A stretch of DNA of 64,000 bases, taken from NCBI GenBank assembly GCA_940337035.1, contig OW679200.1:17689303-17753302 (forward strand), in the 5' to 3' direction. The DNA is from Agriotes lineatus. Taxonomy: Eukaryota > Arthropoda > Insecta > Coleoptera > Elateridae. This document shows positions 44,471 to 57,273 of this stretch, piece by piece. The notes below the pieces were generated by a model. It was not told the origin of the DNA and ran no database searches. It saw only the letters and a program-made list of their open reading frames with translations. Each line of letters begins with the position of its first letter. Positions within the stretch are counted from its first letter, which is position 1. The translations under genes and the position numbers were made by a program.

Positions 44471-46511
44471 TTTGATAAAGAGCACTTTAGAAGAAACTCT
44501 TTTCCAATATTAAATTGAAGAGAGCTGTTTACATTAGATCACCTTGTCATATTCGACGATTTACATTAAACCCTCGGAAATCTTCCCATGAATCACTACC
44601 TTACACATTGGTTTAGTTAGAGCCATTTTTGTAAACCCGATTAATTTATCAGGTATTCGGAAGTGTTCGCACTGTATCATATGCACACTTAATAAATAGC
44701 ATGCACGATTTAAAATTCTGTCTATAGGTGGTGCTCAAAATTTAGTCGTTAACTGCTCTCTTTCCCAAAACCTACACTGCTATTTCCACAATGTTTCTAC
44801 AATTTTATTGCGAAGTGTTACACCTAGTGTTTTATACACGACATCAAACAGTGACATTACCCATCTTTGTTAGAGTTCGTTATTACTTCCGTCCTATGTA
44901 CTGAATATATCAGGTGATCAAATAAATTTTAGCTCTTTATAGTTATACTGCCCTCTTTAAAGCTTTTTCGTTCGTGTAGGCTATAAGAGCGAGCGGGTGG
45001 GGCTTATCTTAGTTCAGCCGGTTATTTATACCTGACTGTGGACTTGGTACCCGGTAGAATGACTACTAGTTAGTGTTACAATGGCGGTTGGCGTCATGGC
45101 ATCAACAATGGACTTCACAAAATTACGTGGCTGTTCGCAATTTGCGTACTCGCCTTTCACATGATTTACATGGCATCTACTGGACACGCAAACGCTGTTT
45201 GCGGCACTCAAAACTTGAGCACCAATGTTTAAGCACTGTAAGATAATGCTTTCTATTTATTTAGCCGTAGATGATCTTGCACAGTGAAGTAGGAGACCCT
45301 GAACAATATGCATTCTTAGGCTAGGCGTGTAAGCGACTGATTCTTAAGTTGAAAATCTTCGGAATCCGGTTTCAAAGTTGCGTATATCGATGCACTCGCG
45401 AAATCAAGTTTTACAATTCGCTCACTGCACAGGCCCAGATTTACACTTTTCGTTGTCGCAGATTACAACGTTTAGGCCTAATTAACAATAAATAAGCATG
45501 AAACTATAGACTGGCTGTATCTGTAAACATGCAAATAAACACTCTAGACGAGGGAGACTATATTCCAGTTTCATCTTTGATCAATGTGAATATAGGAAAT
45601 TATATTTACCATAATCGAAACAGTTTGACATTTTTTATGAATTTTAACTGATATCGTCCTTTTCGTGGGAGGTGTTGATCTTAATGAAAACAGATCGCGA
45701 TCTTTAACTACTTTCATGTTGATTACTCTTACTTATACAATGTAATATGGTGTGCATAAATAATTGTCTTTAGTATAAGAACAGGAGACTATATTTAAAT
45801 CTGTTGCGTCTGACTAAATCAATTAAGACATCGTAAATACCTTCAGCTTGATTGATTATATTTATGCGATAAGCAGTTCGTGTAGTCTGGAACCTTTTTA
45901 TTATTTATGTATAGCTTTAACTGTTGCTAGCATATTAAATACGACTTGATAAATAAATTTTAATCATATTTTTCACAGTTCACCATAAATAATAAATTTT
46001 TGGATAAATTATTATCAATGTTGTATGCTCGATACAAGATGTAATAAAAGTACTAAATATCTCGAAAACCTAGTTAGTGCGAAAATCTTCTCTATCTTGT
46101 AAGGCAATAGTATCAGAATGGATGCGAAGATAATGTTGCATATAGTGTAATATTTGTAATTAAATAAATAAGTAGCAACTATAACACAGTTAGGTTTGAT
46201 TTGTATATTGTTTCTCTCAAGTCAAATAAAAAATTATGATTGTTTAATTAAGCTTTATTGCAATTATAAAGGTATGTTGCCTCATATATTTTGTCTGTGT
46301 GCAACTTATTAAACTTTTGCGCCGGCTAGCGATTGAGACTTCAGTATCTGCATAGTTAGGTTGTTACACAGTATAAATTTTACCATTGTTAGCAAATGCT
46401 CGATTTTAACGAATGACAGATAACCTCAAATAGTTGACTGTAAACAAAGGTTGTTCGAAAACACAGCAATCCAACTTATTTTGACCACAAATAAACCAAC
46501 AATTAATCAGT
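44471..46511. other. AT-rich intergenic
   Basis: No recognised features. Short open frames have no motif. Confidence 0.3.
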
Positions 46512-46904
46512 TCACCTCAGGTAAATAATAACAATGCATTTCAAATAATCAAGTTGTTTGGATAACCTGGAATTCGTTTTTTCAAGTGAAAAGTTACGCC
46601 AACCTGCTTTTGTTTCTTGTTTGGTTACCAAATTCACTTCTGGTTTCCGCAAAAAGATGAAGCCAAACTCGTAATTTTTTCCTGGAATGCTTTCAGCAGC
46701 TGCTTTCGGTCTCTGGAACACGAACAAATCCTTCCCCAGGTCCTGCACTTTGCTACCCGATTTTGGTAGCTCCCAGCCTTGTTGAATCGGGCTCGAAAGT
46801 TGCCCTCGCACCTGCCCAGGGTTGGAATTGACGCCAAGTTTATATCTGCCTCCTGGCGATATTTTAGCTGCTGCTACTTCCTTGTAAACCACAAACAAGG
46901 ACAA
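46512..46904 (-). CDS. Unrecognised 130-codon open frame
   Basis: The longest unassigned frame in the window, ATG at 46904 to stop at 46512, in a locally GC-richer patch. The translation is basic and hydrophilic in its first two thirds (MSLFVVYKEVAAAKISPGG at the start) and matches no family I know. A second frame overlaps on the same strand. It could be a chance frame in retroelement or LTR-like sequence, since a hairpin with a polyadenylation signal lies 130 bp away on the other strand. Confidence 0.2.
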   Translation of the reverse strand: MSLFVVYKEVAAAKISPGGRYKLGVNSNPGQVRGQLSSPIQQGWELPKSGSKVQDLGKDLFVFQRPKAAAESIPGKNYEFGFIFLRKPEVNLVTKQETKAGWRNFSLEKTNSRLSKQLDYLKCIVIIYLR

Positions 46905-47031
46905 TTTTCGCTGGGACTGAATTACGGAATGCTACCAAATTCACCACAACTGGCCTCGGCACATTGTCGAATAAATAAAACTCAACAACTGGCACAAATA
47001 ATATATTTTTTAAACGAAATTCATTAAAAAC

Positions 47032-47080
47032 GGGGAGCCAAAACTACACACAAGCTTTCGGCTTGGCTTCCCCAATAAAA
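47032..47080 (+). promoter_or_regulatory. Hairpin followed by AATAAA (unit 1)
   Basis: GGGGAGCCAA pairs with TTGGCTTCCCC around a 21-base loop, followed at once by AATAAAA. The same arrangement without a perfect AATAAA is at 51438-51474, and the 50 bases upstream are also similar (A/T-rich ending ATTCATTAAAA). Looks like an RNA 3'-end or LTR-type signal of one repeat family. Confidence 0.45.
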
Positions 47081-47998
47081 CGCAACAATTGACACCCTAG
47101 GTCACCATAGCGACATGTTATACAATTGTTTTTACTTTGATTATTAACTACTAAATGATTTCTTAAATGTCAATCAGCAACACTCTAACCGCACTTTGGT
47201 TGCATTTTTTATTTTTAGTTAAATAAACACTGATTCACAAGCTATTAGCACTTTCTTGTAGTCTTTTTTAATTCTCAGGTTGCTTTTCAAATGCTCTTTG
47301 CATCATTGTATTCTCTCACACTGCTTAAAAACTCTTTAGCTGCCTTATCGATGGTTGGCATTATGATATAAATACCAAAACGCTGCATAAAACTTCTCTC
47401 ACGCTTCTAAACTCCTTTGTACCTAAGCAAATTTATTATCGTGTCTTGACGTTACACAATCAATCTGTCAGTTATCTCAAATATTAAATACAAGCTGAAC
47501 GCAATCCTGAGGATGCTGTTTTATTTAATTACTAACCTCCGTTAATTAAATTACAGATATTGCTAATCATATCTTATGTAATTATCAATGTTTACTAGTG
47601 ACTTATATTGTTGCAATAAATACAATATTATTGCATATTTGAATATTTTCTTAGACTTCGTACGTTAGCAATGTAACTAGAATTGCTGTAAGCATAATAC
47701 CGTTACAATAGATTTTTAAATAATTAAATTGTTCTTGAAATGTTCGACCTAATTGGTCCGTTTACAAAAACTCTAAGCAACTATTTATTTATGTGAGATT
47801 GTGAGAGAGATATCAAAAATCTTCCTAGAACTTTTGACATAATTTTTAAATGATTGAAAAATGACATGTGTACCAATATGTGGTGACTTGCATCATATTA
47901 TGGTTAGCATCATTGATGATTTACTACCTCTATGTACTTTATTTTACTATCTATATTCTTGAGTCTTATGGATGAGTTCATAGCATTGCAAAGATAAA
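47081..47998. other. AT-rich intergenic
   Basis: Nothing recognised on either strand. Confidence 0.3.
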
Positions 47999-48182
47999 GG
48001 GTGTTCATTAGAATTTTTGGTCTAGTCGGCTTTGGAACTGATGAAGTCATGTCGTGCATTAAATCATATGGCTGATAACTGACACTGGTGACACTGTGTC
48101 TGTTATGAGCCATATGATTTAATGCATGACATGACTTTATCAGTTCCAAAGCCGACTAGCCCACAAATTCTAATGAACACCC
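47999..48182. repeat. Foldback FB11
   Basis: Near-perfect arms of about 80 bp: GGTGTTCATTAGAATTT, CTAGTCGGCTTTGGAACTGA, TCATGTCGTGCATTAAATCA and complements, with centre TGACACTGGTGACACTGTGT. The centre contains GGTGACACTG, the same word found at arm junctions in FB5 and FB7. The mirrored open frames across it are by-products. Confidence 0.9.
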
Positions 48183-48900
48183 GTACATCTTCTATTGTTC
48201 TAGCAATTACTTCAAATTCGTCCATTTTTGCCATACAACTTAATTTCTGATCAGATTTCAACCAGTTACTATTAGGCAATCTTGAACTATTCTGTAGTTG
48301 TATAGTTACAGGTGTGTCTAAATTGTTCGGCATACGTCCAGAGATGACTAACAAAATCATACTTCCAGTAGAAAAGCAAATAGTTACTCTATATTAAGAG
48401 CAGAAGGCATTTGTAAACCAAAATCTATACTCTATTACCTATATATTGATATTAAAACGTCATGGCTTTGCCTGAGGATGCAAATTATTTTAAGACGAAA
48501 TATGACAACTAACAAATGCGAAAATATACTTTAAAATATTTTAAAAATTATACAGAAATCCTATGTTATAGGTAGATTAACGTATGTTGAATTATCAAGA
48601 TTATTTTAGGATTATTAAATCATTGCATATCTAAATAGGTACTAAGAATTTGAATAGCCTTAGTGTTTTGTCTTTGACATGAAGGTTTACAAGTCATCTT
48701 TTGCTAAATATGATTTCTGCATCTTTGATCAGTCATTATGGCAAGGATAGCAATTAAACTTCAATTAATATTGATATAGGAAATATGGCAATGCTCTTAG
48801 GAGCAGCGAGAACATTTATGGAACCGGTCATTTAAAATTTATACTAAGAGACAGTGACAGGATAATTGTGATACCTGATATTTTCCCAGACAGGCATATC
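48183..48900. other. AT-rich intergenic
   Basis: No recognised gene; possibly more decayed copia sequence at its right end. Confidence 0.25.
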
Positions 48901-49070
48901 ATATAAAATTTATTACAACTAATATAGGCACGCATTTTATTTTTGATCAAGTATGTCTGTGGTGATTATTCGTGAAAAAATTTTACTGTGAAGAAATTGT
49001 ATTGAATATAGAGAATGATACTGCTGATTTATTCGTCAAAATTATTACTAGGTAAAAACAAAACTTCACT
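48901..49070 (+). pseudogene. Possible copia RNase H end, badly decayed
   Basis: Shifting frames give IKY, IREKILL, CEEIVLNIENDTADLFVK, which resemble the last segment of copia-type pol (KHIDIKYHFIREK...TADLFTK). The match is short and broken, so this is tentative. Confidence 0.35.
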
Positions 49071-51420
49071 GCAAAGGCAGTGTAAAAAAATATAAACTCG
49101 TAGCTTTAGACGGAAAAAATTAAAAATTACTAGTCCTGCTACAAAATGAAAAATATGCACACTGACGACTTCAGAAAAGTAAAAAGAATTAAGAAGCTGG
49201 TGGCAGCTAATACAATTTTGTATACACACGATATATTGATTGAAAAGCCTTTGTTAGCATTACTCGTACATATGTGATTACTTTATGAAGTCTAGTAGCC
49301 CCGCCCACCAACAAATATACATACATTATTCACGTCAACTAGTCTGCCGTAAATGGGACCTAATTATACTATATCACCATTACTCAGTTTTAACAATTAC
49401 AAATCCAAATCGAATTATAAAAGTCTACCAAGTTTATCTGGCAATGGCTTGTCGATGTGCTACATAGGAATGCACTACAGTTACAATTAATAATTTACAT
49501 AATCTAGTTACAAGTGAGACATACAACCAACAAGTTTAACAGTTCCGTAAACTTCATAAGCAGAAGTTGTTTCTCGTGAAATAGGTACCTACTAAATTTA
49601 AATTTCCTCTCGCATCGAGCTGTCAGCTTGTTAATTATACGTGCGTGATTAATCTTTCAGAAAATTCAGCAATACTTTAAAGGAACCGTGAAACGTCGTT
49701 CGCTTGACACCTGGACAAGTAAAAGTCAATGCTAAAAAGCTGTTGAAGGGAATTTTTAAATGTTTTAGAGCAGACGTCGTCAATACTAACACAGTGAAAG
49801 TGGACTGTCTTAGAACTGGCATAATGCAGGGTTAATGAGCGAAATAATTGATTTCTGTTGAAATTTTAAGCTTTCTAAAGCGTCCTAATGGTTGTCAGAC
49901 GAAGATCCTGTAAGTCTGAATATATTTTTATTGCGAGCTCAGAAATCACTCTTTTTAAATGGGTTTACAAATTCTTTCCAAAATTCCTTATTTATTTTTA
50001 AAATTGTAAATAAGCAACTGTTGGTTTATAGCTTTAGGTTAATTTTCAACTACTAATATTTTCTTGGAGTCATAACGTTGTACGAGAATAGAAGGGAGCA
50101 ATTAGTGTGGACAGCACTCCTCTCATTTTATCTATGATATAGTCTATTTCTATTGTCCTAAGATACCTTAAGATGGAGTTACATTTTACAATAACTTTTG
50201 CCAAATAAATTGCAATTAAATAATTGCAAACTAACTGCTGTTGAATATTCCTACAATTAATTCAGGATTGTCCAAGCATTTGTAATTTTTAGATGGACAA
50301 ACAACCTTGGCCATATGAACCGTTTCGGAGCTTCTGGCTCATGAGTTGAATCGACGTTGTTGCCAAATACATATACAAACATATGGGCGACAGTTGTCGT
50401 ACAGCTACAACACAATAAAATGTAGTTACAACTACTATACTTCAACGAATCAACGTCGGTAACAATAGCGTACATAGGCGGTTGAACTGTGTAAATTAAA
50501 AAATGGAGTAATATAAAAGCACCAAAATCATTATATGCAAAATAAACTCGTGATTGAAGTAAACAGTTTATAACTAATTATTATAATATTGTTATGGCTT
50601 AAATTGGTTATTATAATTTCAAATGAATGTGTTTTATTTCATATGGGTCGAGTTTCTGCATCCTAGCAAGTATTATTTTGAATTATAAGAAATACATTTG
50701 CTATCAAATCAATTATTTTGGTATTATTTTTAACAATTTAAAAGTAAATACTTTGTGCAATGGCGATTTAACTAATGAGATAGCTATCATACAGAATATT
50801 ATTTAACTAAAGGGAAAATTCACTCAAATACGGCGATCCAACCTCACAATTCGCAAAACAAGTCCGCTATTAAACGATAATTATCTATGATTATGTAATT
50901 AAAGCGTTGCCTAAGTGATAAGAATTGCCATAAGTAAATACACGTCACAAACAAAACACACTCAGACGACGCTTCTGCCGGAAGTGCTCATAAAACCGAC
51001 GCCACCAAAAAATTCACTAAGTTCTATCTTTTAGGGTGAAATTTTCTGACCTTCCCGTTGTTTTTGAAATCGAAATTAGGGCTTAACTCGAGTTCCTAGC
51101 AATGAAATGCTTAGCACGCCTTTCTCCGTTGGCCTGCCGATTCAAGCCGCTGAACGCCGCCGCAGAGCAGTTCCTGTAGCTTGACCGCTGCTACACCAAA
51201 AAACTGCGTCCATCTCACGCTGTTGCCCACACCTAGAGCTCAACTGCATTTTATGGATGTCACTGGGGGCTCCAATTAATCTGCGATGATGTCCAAAACA
51301 GCCACCAAAATATTAGCTAACCCTCGATGCACAGATCAAGCACTTCACTACAGCGTACTTATAGGATATACAATCAATTTTAAAACTCACTGAATTGGGA
51401 ATATAGTATTTATTCACAAA
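49071..51420. other. Intergenic; GC-richer patch 50940-51350
   Basis: 49.1-50.9 kb has no recognised feature. 50940-51350 is GC-richer (GCCGCCGCAGAGCAG and similar) without a long frame and leads into the hairpin unit at 51438, much as the GC-richer 46.6-46.9 kb leads into the hairpin at 47032. Confidence 0.3.
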
Positions 51421-51437
51421 TTAACAATCATTTATTA

Positions 51438-51474
51438 GGGAAGCCAAATTAACAACACCTGTCAGCTTGGCTTT
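51438..51474 (+). promoter_or_regulatory. Hairpin, unit 2 (relative of 47032)
   Basis: GGGAAGCCAA pairs with AGCTTGGCTTTC. Flanked upstream by TATTTATTCACAAATTAAC, similar to the sequence before unit 1. Confidence 0.4.
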
Positions 51475-53680
51475 CTTTCGATTTTACATTGTTTTATACT
51501 GTTTCCAAGCCTGCTCTGATTGCATTTTGTTCAAATCAAGGCTAACACTATTTTTAATACTGCTTTATAAATTATTATGAAGGCCAATGTTATTTTATAC
51601 TATTTACATTTGTAGAACATTTTATAAAATAATATTTGATATGATTAACATGTTATTAATTGCTATTATAATCATAAAGGCTAAAAATGTATTCATTCAA
51701 TAACACCAAGTTGGAGACAAACCCAGAATTTAAATTATTACAAAATATTCAATAAACAAACAGTATACAGGAAATATGTCAGCCTAAAAGAGTTGGTTTG
51801 ATTAAAATGACCTTAAATCGATCAAGCAAAGCGTCACTGGTAGTAGTCAAGAAAATCTATTTAATGAAATGAATCATAATGCGAGTAGGCTTCGAGTGCA
51901 TGTAATTTATCCAGAGAAGCCCAACAATGCATCCTACTATATCGGAAGTAAAATGAAGATTCCAAAAATTGAAAACGGAAATAGCGCTTCTCTGAAGTTG
52001 TGTAAAAAAGTTTTCAAAAAGACATACGTCAATCGTAAATCCTAAAATTCCCAAAAATTATAATTTTGTGCCAAAACCAAAGCAGAAGCGTAGACAAACC
52101 AAAAATATTGTCAGATTAGATTAAAATAGGGGAAGGTGTTTACATTACAACTGAACTCCGTCTTTGTCACAATGATTTTTTTATCATTTTTTTTGTTATA
52201 ATGCAGCTGTTTTAAGTTGCTTGTGTGACAATAAAGTTTGAAATACGTAGAAAATGAAAAATTAGAAATTTGGGAACGTCAATTTTATGTGAATAAGGGT
52301 GAACGACCACAAGGAGCAGCCTAAAGCTCAAGAACCATGACTAGTCTTCGCTGCTAGATGGACATCCCGCGCCGGTAACTAACCTGGCTTGACACCCTAA
52401 TAAAAAACAACGCCCCCATAATCAAATACTTCAATCTCCTGTATGAAGCGCCACACAGAAGTTTTAGAGATTATCTCAAATAACACTCACAATGCTAAAA
52501 CGTCCAACCCAACCACTTAAAATAAGAGCGATAAAACCCCAAAAATATACCACAAGTCCAGTAAAAAATATATCAACCTAAAGAAATTGTAAAGAATTTT
52601 AGATTCAACTTCTCTCGAAAGTAATTAAATTAAAAATGTTGAAAGTAGCAAAGGAAAAAAATTTGATTACTTATAAAAATGTACTACAAACAGTAATGTG
52701 CCTCTTATCCGCCTTGTCATTAATTTAAAAAAAAATTACAACCAAATATTTTAAAGTGTTGATTCTGTATCTGTTGCTTCCAAATTATATTTATTATGGT
52801 CTGTTACAGGCGGTTTCCTACGCTGCTATTTATGCTTTGCTTCCACTCTTTTTTATTTCCAGCTAGCTCAGCAGCAATGGGATATCACTTATTTTATTTA
52901 CCTCAGCAGACGGTTATGAAAAGTCCTTGCTGTAATGAACTCAAAAATATAGTTGAATTTGTGCTAAGCCGAATATTTTAGCTTTTTTCGTTTGCTTGTT
53001 TGTTATCAACAAGACCTACGCATACGGAGTACCAGAAAACTGCTATGGTCATATGGTCAAACTCCTACTTAAAATTTTGCCGAGACTAAGGAGTTTCAAC
53101 CCTAGCAAGAGATCCTTTACGGGCTACACATCGTAGTAACACGGGACCCACCGTATTCATTACGCATTCATTCTTCAAATAACGTCATAGTGTGGATAGT
53201 GAAGTCTACTGCGCATATGCTCAAACGCTGTGCGCATTGAACACAAAAAAGCGTGTAAGTGTGCATATTGCCCTAGCAATAACCTACTTGGCTTTTACTT
53301 CAATAGCCACTTGAAAACGACCAAATAAGGCAAGAAATCACCCACCTGCAGTAATGACAAACCAATGCCAGTTGCGCAATACCTGGATCTGTTTCTACTA
53401 ATGACGTAGACGCTGCACTACCAGAATTTTATCAGTACTTTGAAGCGTAAATATAGCTGGTCAATAATAACTTCGCTCTATAAGTTTACAAGGAAATGCA
53501 AAACCCGACTGCTTCCGGCACTGTATATTGCACATATCGGTTCACCATTAACTAATTTTGACCAACTTGGTTAAATATTATTTTTGAAATTAAGGAACAG
53601 GCAACAAATGAGATATGTAAAACCGAATGTATATTGAAATTGCATTCTAGACATACTCAGGCGGGCAAGATGAAGCTCCC
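51475..53680. other. AT-rich intergenic
   Basis: No gene or repeat recognised. Short frames (for example 51857-52054 minus, 52796-52981 plus) have no motif. Confidence 0.3.
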
Positions 53681-53965
53681 GTTTCAGGTTAAGGGTAAAA
53701 CAGAAAGTTGCATGCAAAATATAATGATTCTTTAACCAATAGCTGTGCCGTTATAGCAACACAAGAGAAAATTTGATTCTTTATCATGTTTACCATGTAT
53801 CTGGTGGGTCCAAAATATAACCATTAAGAGTAAAAAATCTAAGCTATATGCAATATATAAATGTTGTATAATAGTTCTTAAGTTAAAGCATGCAAGGTAT
53901 CAACTTTCTCTAACAACTAGTCTTTGAGCTGTAGCATCAACTGACAAACCTGCAGATAAACTCTG
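53681..53965 (+). repeat. Dispersed repeat fragments (both families)
   Basis: TTGCATGCAAAATATAATG and a CCAATAGCTGTGCCGTTAT word correspond to the CAGA family head; GGTGGGTCCAAAATATAAC and AATCTAAGCTATATGCAA correspond to the GGGTCC family; GCATGCAAGGTATC...CTAACAACTAGTCTTTGAGC is a second CAGA-type head. Confirms that the two word sets belong to one larger element. Confidence 0.5.
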
Positions 53966-54584
53966 AAACCTAAAAAGATTGGAAGAAATCTCGTAAAGTG
54001 ATTCACTATTACAGTACTTTCTTCATCTGAGGCGAAAGCGAATTTCACCCTGAAAATAACAAATTCCCGACAATTAGCAAAACAAGAGACAAGAATAATA
54101 GTAAAATAAAGATTTGGTTTAGATTTCGTTGTCTTTGTAGTTAAGTACTCAGCAACTCAGCTCAAAATGACAGAACTTATAGTTCTGTAAACTTTCTGGG
54201 GCACCGTGGTCAGGTGATTAACTTGGTCCGTTGAAATAAGAAACAATATACTTTCATAGGGGCAGGTATATACTGACGATAATAGTTCCAAGCTGTGTAA
54301 GTGTAAATCGCTTTCCTGTGACACCTTGATCCGACATTTCTATCGTTTGCTATGAAATTTGTTCTTAGTAAAATAGACATTTGGCCCTAGTTGGTTTCCT
54401 ATAGCAACGGGGAATGCAATACATTTTCTCCGGTTGTCATTAGAGACGGGAGACAATATGATTAATAAGAAAACAACTAGCAGTCTACTTTTATATTTAT
54501 TTATATTTTGGAATGCAGCGAAATAGTTTTATCTTAAAATGCCAAAGTGTCACGTGTCATGTGTTAGACTCTGAAGTAAAGTAT
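53966..54584. other. Intergenic, no recognised gene
   Basis: No recognised features. Confidence 0.3.
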
Positions 54585-54655
54585 CATTCCCTTCCTTGGA
54601 TGATTACTGCCTTTGCTAACGCTCGGGTATTAAACTACATCCTCGGGAAGGAATC
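54585..54655. repeat. Foldback FB12
   Basis: ATTCCCTTCCTTGGATG and CATCCTCGGGAAGGAATC are imperfect inverted arms around TTTGCTAACGCTCGGGTATT. The centre matches FB1 and FB2 although the arms differ. Confidence 0.55.
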
Positions 54656-54875
54656 ACACATTTTCTTTCCTAGTAATATAAGCTATTATAATCTGTAGTA
54701 ATACGAAGTAGTATGAATTTGACGGTTATGTTTAGTAAATTTATTGCTTAATGGCAAAGTGTCAGTTTTGAAGGTTTAAATACTCATTGCAGGTGGATTA
54801 TGTTGTTAAAACTGAAATAATTTGTCACTAAGCAAAAAGTTTGAGTGATATAACCTAAAAAATGCCATGTTCAAG

Positions 54876-56333
54876 TAGGGTGACCACCTCTCAGGGTTTC
54901 ACCCGGAGTCTCAGGTTTTCTACACCGCATCTCCGGGCTCCGGGTTTTGTAATAATTTCTCCGGGTTGCACTAATTTTATAATAATGTTCAAATATAACT
55001 TAGCCGTCAATTATATCAATGAAAATAAAATACGTTTTATATAATCTTTGCGTGTGCGTATCACGTAGCTTGCTATTTGCCTTTTTCTTAAATAATAGGA
55101 ATATATTTCGAATTCATCCCTTTAATAGTTAAAAAGCAAAACTGCTACATTAGATTCTTTCTCGGTTCAATCGTATTCAGCAACCATTAGAAATTTCATA
55201 TATGTTCAGAATCTTTGAGTATTCGTTTTGTTTTTAATCTAATTTCATTTGATTCTAGAGGTAATTTTTCGCTCTTATCTCTTGTGTCAATAACGGTTAC
55301 ATGTTTCTTTTCAAACCTCGTTGTTTATTATGTTCGCATTCAAGTGTTTAAATTGCCATTTCTCACTCGTAAAGTAATTCACAAAAATCATAATTTTTAG
55401 GTAACGTTGGGTGTTTTTTCAATAAAATCGTTATTATCTCCAAACCCGTTAACTTTAGAACAGCGGTTCTCAACCATCTTTATTAACGCATCCCTTAGCA
55501 TGCTAGTTGTTTCTCAAGTACCCCTGAATACTATTGTATGCATAATATTAGCATAAGCTTTATTATTGTATGGATGTATGTATGTATTATCGATAACCTC
55601 ATTTTACCTTGCGGTGTAGAGGCTGGTGCTTTATTCGCTTGCATCTGGCGTTACAATGCTCAACTTGCTTGGGATTTGGGATACAAAGTTGAACTGCGCC
55701 TTTTGTGCTTGCGCAGCAACCATTGTGTGAGGCGTGTGTCATGGTGATGTGTTGACCTTGTTACTCTATGTCTCAGCTTTATTATTACAAAATAAAAAGT
55801 TATTGATGATTGAGGGAGCATTTTACAAAAATTACAAAGAAATACAAAGAATGTCTATACTATTTTTTTATTTATACTACTAAAATAGAAAAATATTTAT
55901 AAAATAGATAAATCTATATCTCAAACTAACAATTCTTTAAATTAACAGTGTATATATTTTTTGGTAAATCAGTTTAGAAAATATATGGATACTAGTACTA
56001 AATTTAATGAGACACTTGTCAAGGAGATATTTTCTACCAATATAAGACTTACATAAGATTGAAAAAAATGTATATGGCTTTATGGTGTTGAAATTAACAA
56101 CCCATAATGTATTTGTTTTATAAAAAACTATTGGTTTTAAGAAAAAATTAAAACGACCTAAAACATTTTCAAGTAAAAAAGATTTTCCAATACATTTTTA
56201 CCCAAATTTTTGTCTCTTACTTATTTGCTTGCTTTTTGTTCTCTATAAACATTCTGTATTTCTCATTGATGAAAATCTTTTTTTACTCGCGAAGGATCTC
56301 AGGGTTTGTATAAATTTAAAGGTGGTCACCCTA
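54876..56333. mobile_element. Non-autonomous DNA transposon (hAT-like)
   Basis: 1458 bp with terminal inverted repeats TAGGGTGACCACCT at both ends (14 of 14) and a 7-bp flanking duplication GTTCAAG (54869-54875 and 56334-56340). Subterminal CTCAGGGTTT/AAACCCTGAG words are also inverted. No transposase frame inside. A 15-base word CAGCGGTTCTCAACC at 55461 is a typical hAT terminal sequence, but its partner end was not found. hAT usually duplicates 8 bp, so superfamily is uncertain. Confidence 0.75.
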
Positions 56334-56340
56334 GTTCAAG

Positions 56341-56939
56341 GCGTATTCAATCAGCTTATTCTTTGAACAAAAAGAAAATACGCAAAAAATATTTCAATTA
56401 ATTTTCAACTATTTACAACAATTACTATGCGTTACTACGGACACTCTGTAATAGTAATTTGTCCTTTGAGTTATTATTTGGCGTGTGTAATATTAGGTCG
56501 TAAGCAAAAGTAGTCGTAGTATAATCGATTGGTGTTCCTCGATATTAATACCGAGTACTTTTCTCAATTTGTGTGCTCTGATTGCATAATATAAATGTGA
56601 AGAGAATAATCACTATAATATTACACTAACTAACAAGTATTCTTTAATGACTATAGATTACTTTTACTTAGGACACCATTAGGTATAAAAATACTACATT
56701 CTTGCCTAGTATCACTAAAGTCTGATAAAAACATTATTCTTAAAATTTAAATTCAGAAATTTTAAAAACTGTGCCCGGTGACCACAAAAAGAATTTTTTG
56801 ATGAAGCTCTTATAAATAAATATTGATTCGTGTAAACTGTTTTTTAGTTTTACTATTTATGTTTCCTAAACTTTAGCCATTAATACCGAAAACGTAACGA
56901 ACACAAGTTTTAAAGATTGATATCATATTGTGCAGTGTG
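56341..56939. other. AT-rich intergenic
   Basis: Nothing recognised. Confidence 0.3.
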
Positions 56940-57273
56940 CAGGGTGTATGTAATTGGTCGTACAAAAAGTCCACTGCGATTTTATACGTAAATTTCTGAG
57001 TAGAAAATCTTAATACCAAAATGATTAATTTTTCTTCAGGAGCACCCAGGAGCGGTAGTTCAAAAATATTTTCTTTTCAGGTAAAGTAGCTTTTATGTTT
57101 TAAATAAGGCGAAAGATCATCATGAAAGGTATAAGAGGTATTTTACTTGAAAAAAGAATGTTTTTCAACTACCGCTTCTGAGGATTCATGAAAAATCCAT
57201 CATTTTGGTATTCAGATTTTCTATCCAGAATTTTACGTAGAATACCGTAGTGCATGTTTTGTACGACCCTGTA
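56940..57273. repeat. Foldback FB13, 330-bp imperfect palindrome
   Basis: Ends CAGGGTGTATGTAATTGGTCGTACAAAA-like and TTTTGTACGACCCTGTA. Arms pair on through TACGTAAA/TTTACGTA, AGAAAATCTTAATACCAAAA and its complement, TGATTAATTTTTC/GAAAAATCCATCA, and AGCGGTAGTT/AACTACCGCT, leaving about 60 bases of loop. MITE-like. Confidence 0.8.

Noticed and set aside
55461..55475. Complete hAT transposon starting at CAGCGGTTCTCAACC
   Set aside because: No partner terminus, no target duplication and no transposase were found; kept only as a note within the 54.9-56.3 kb element.
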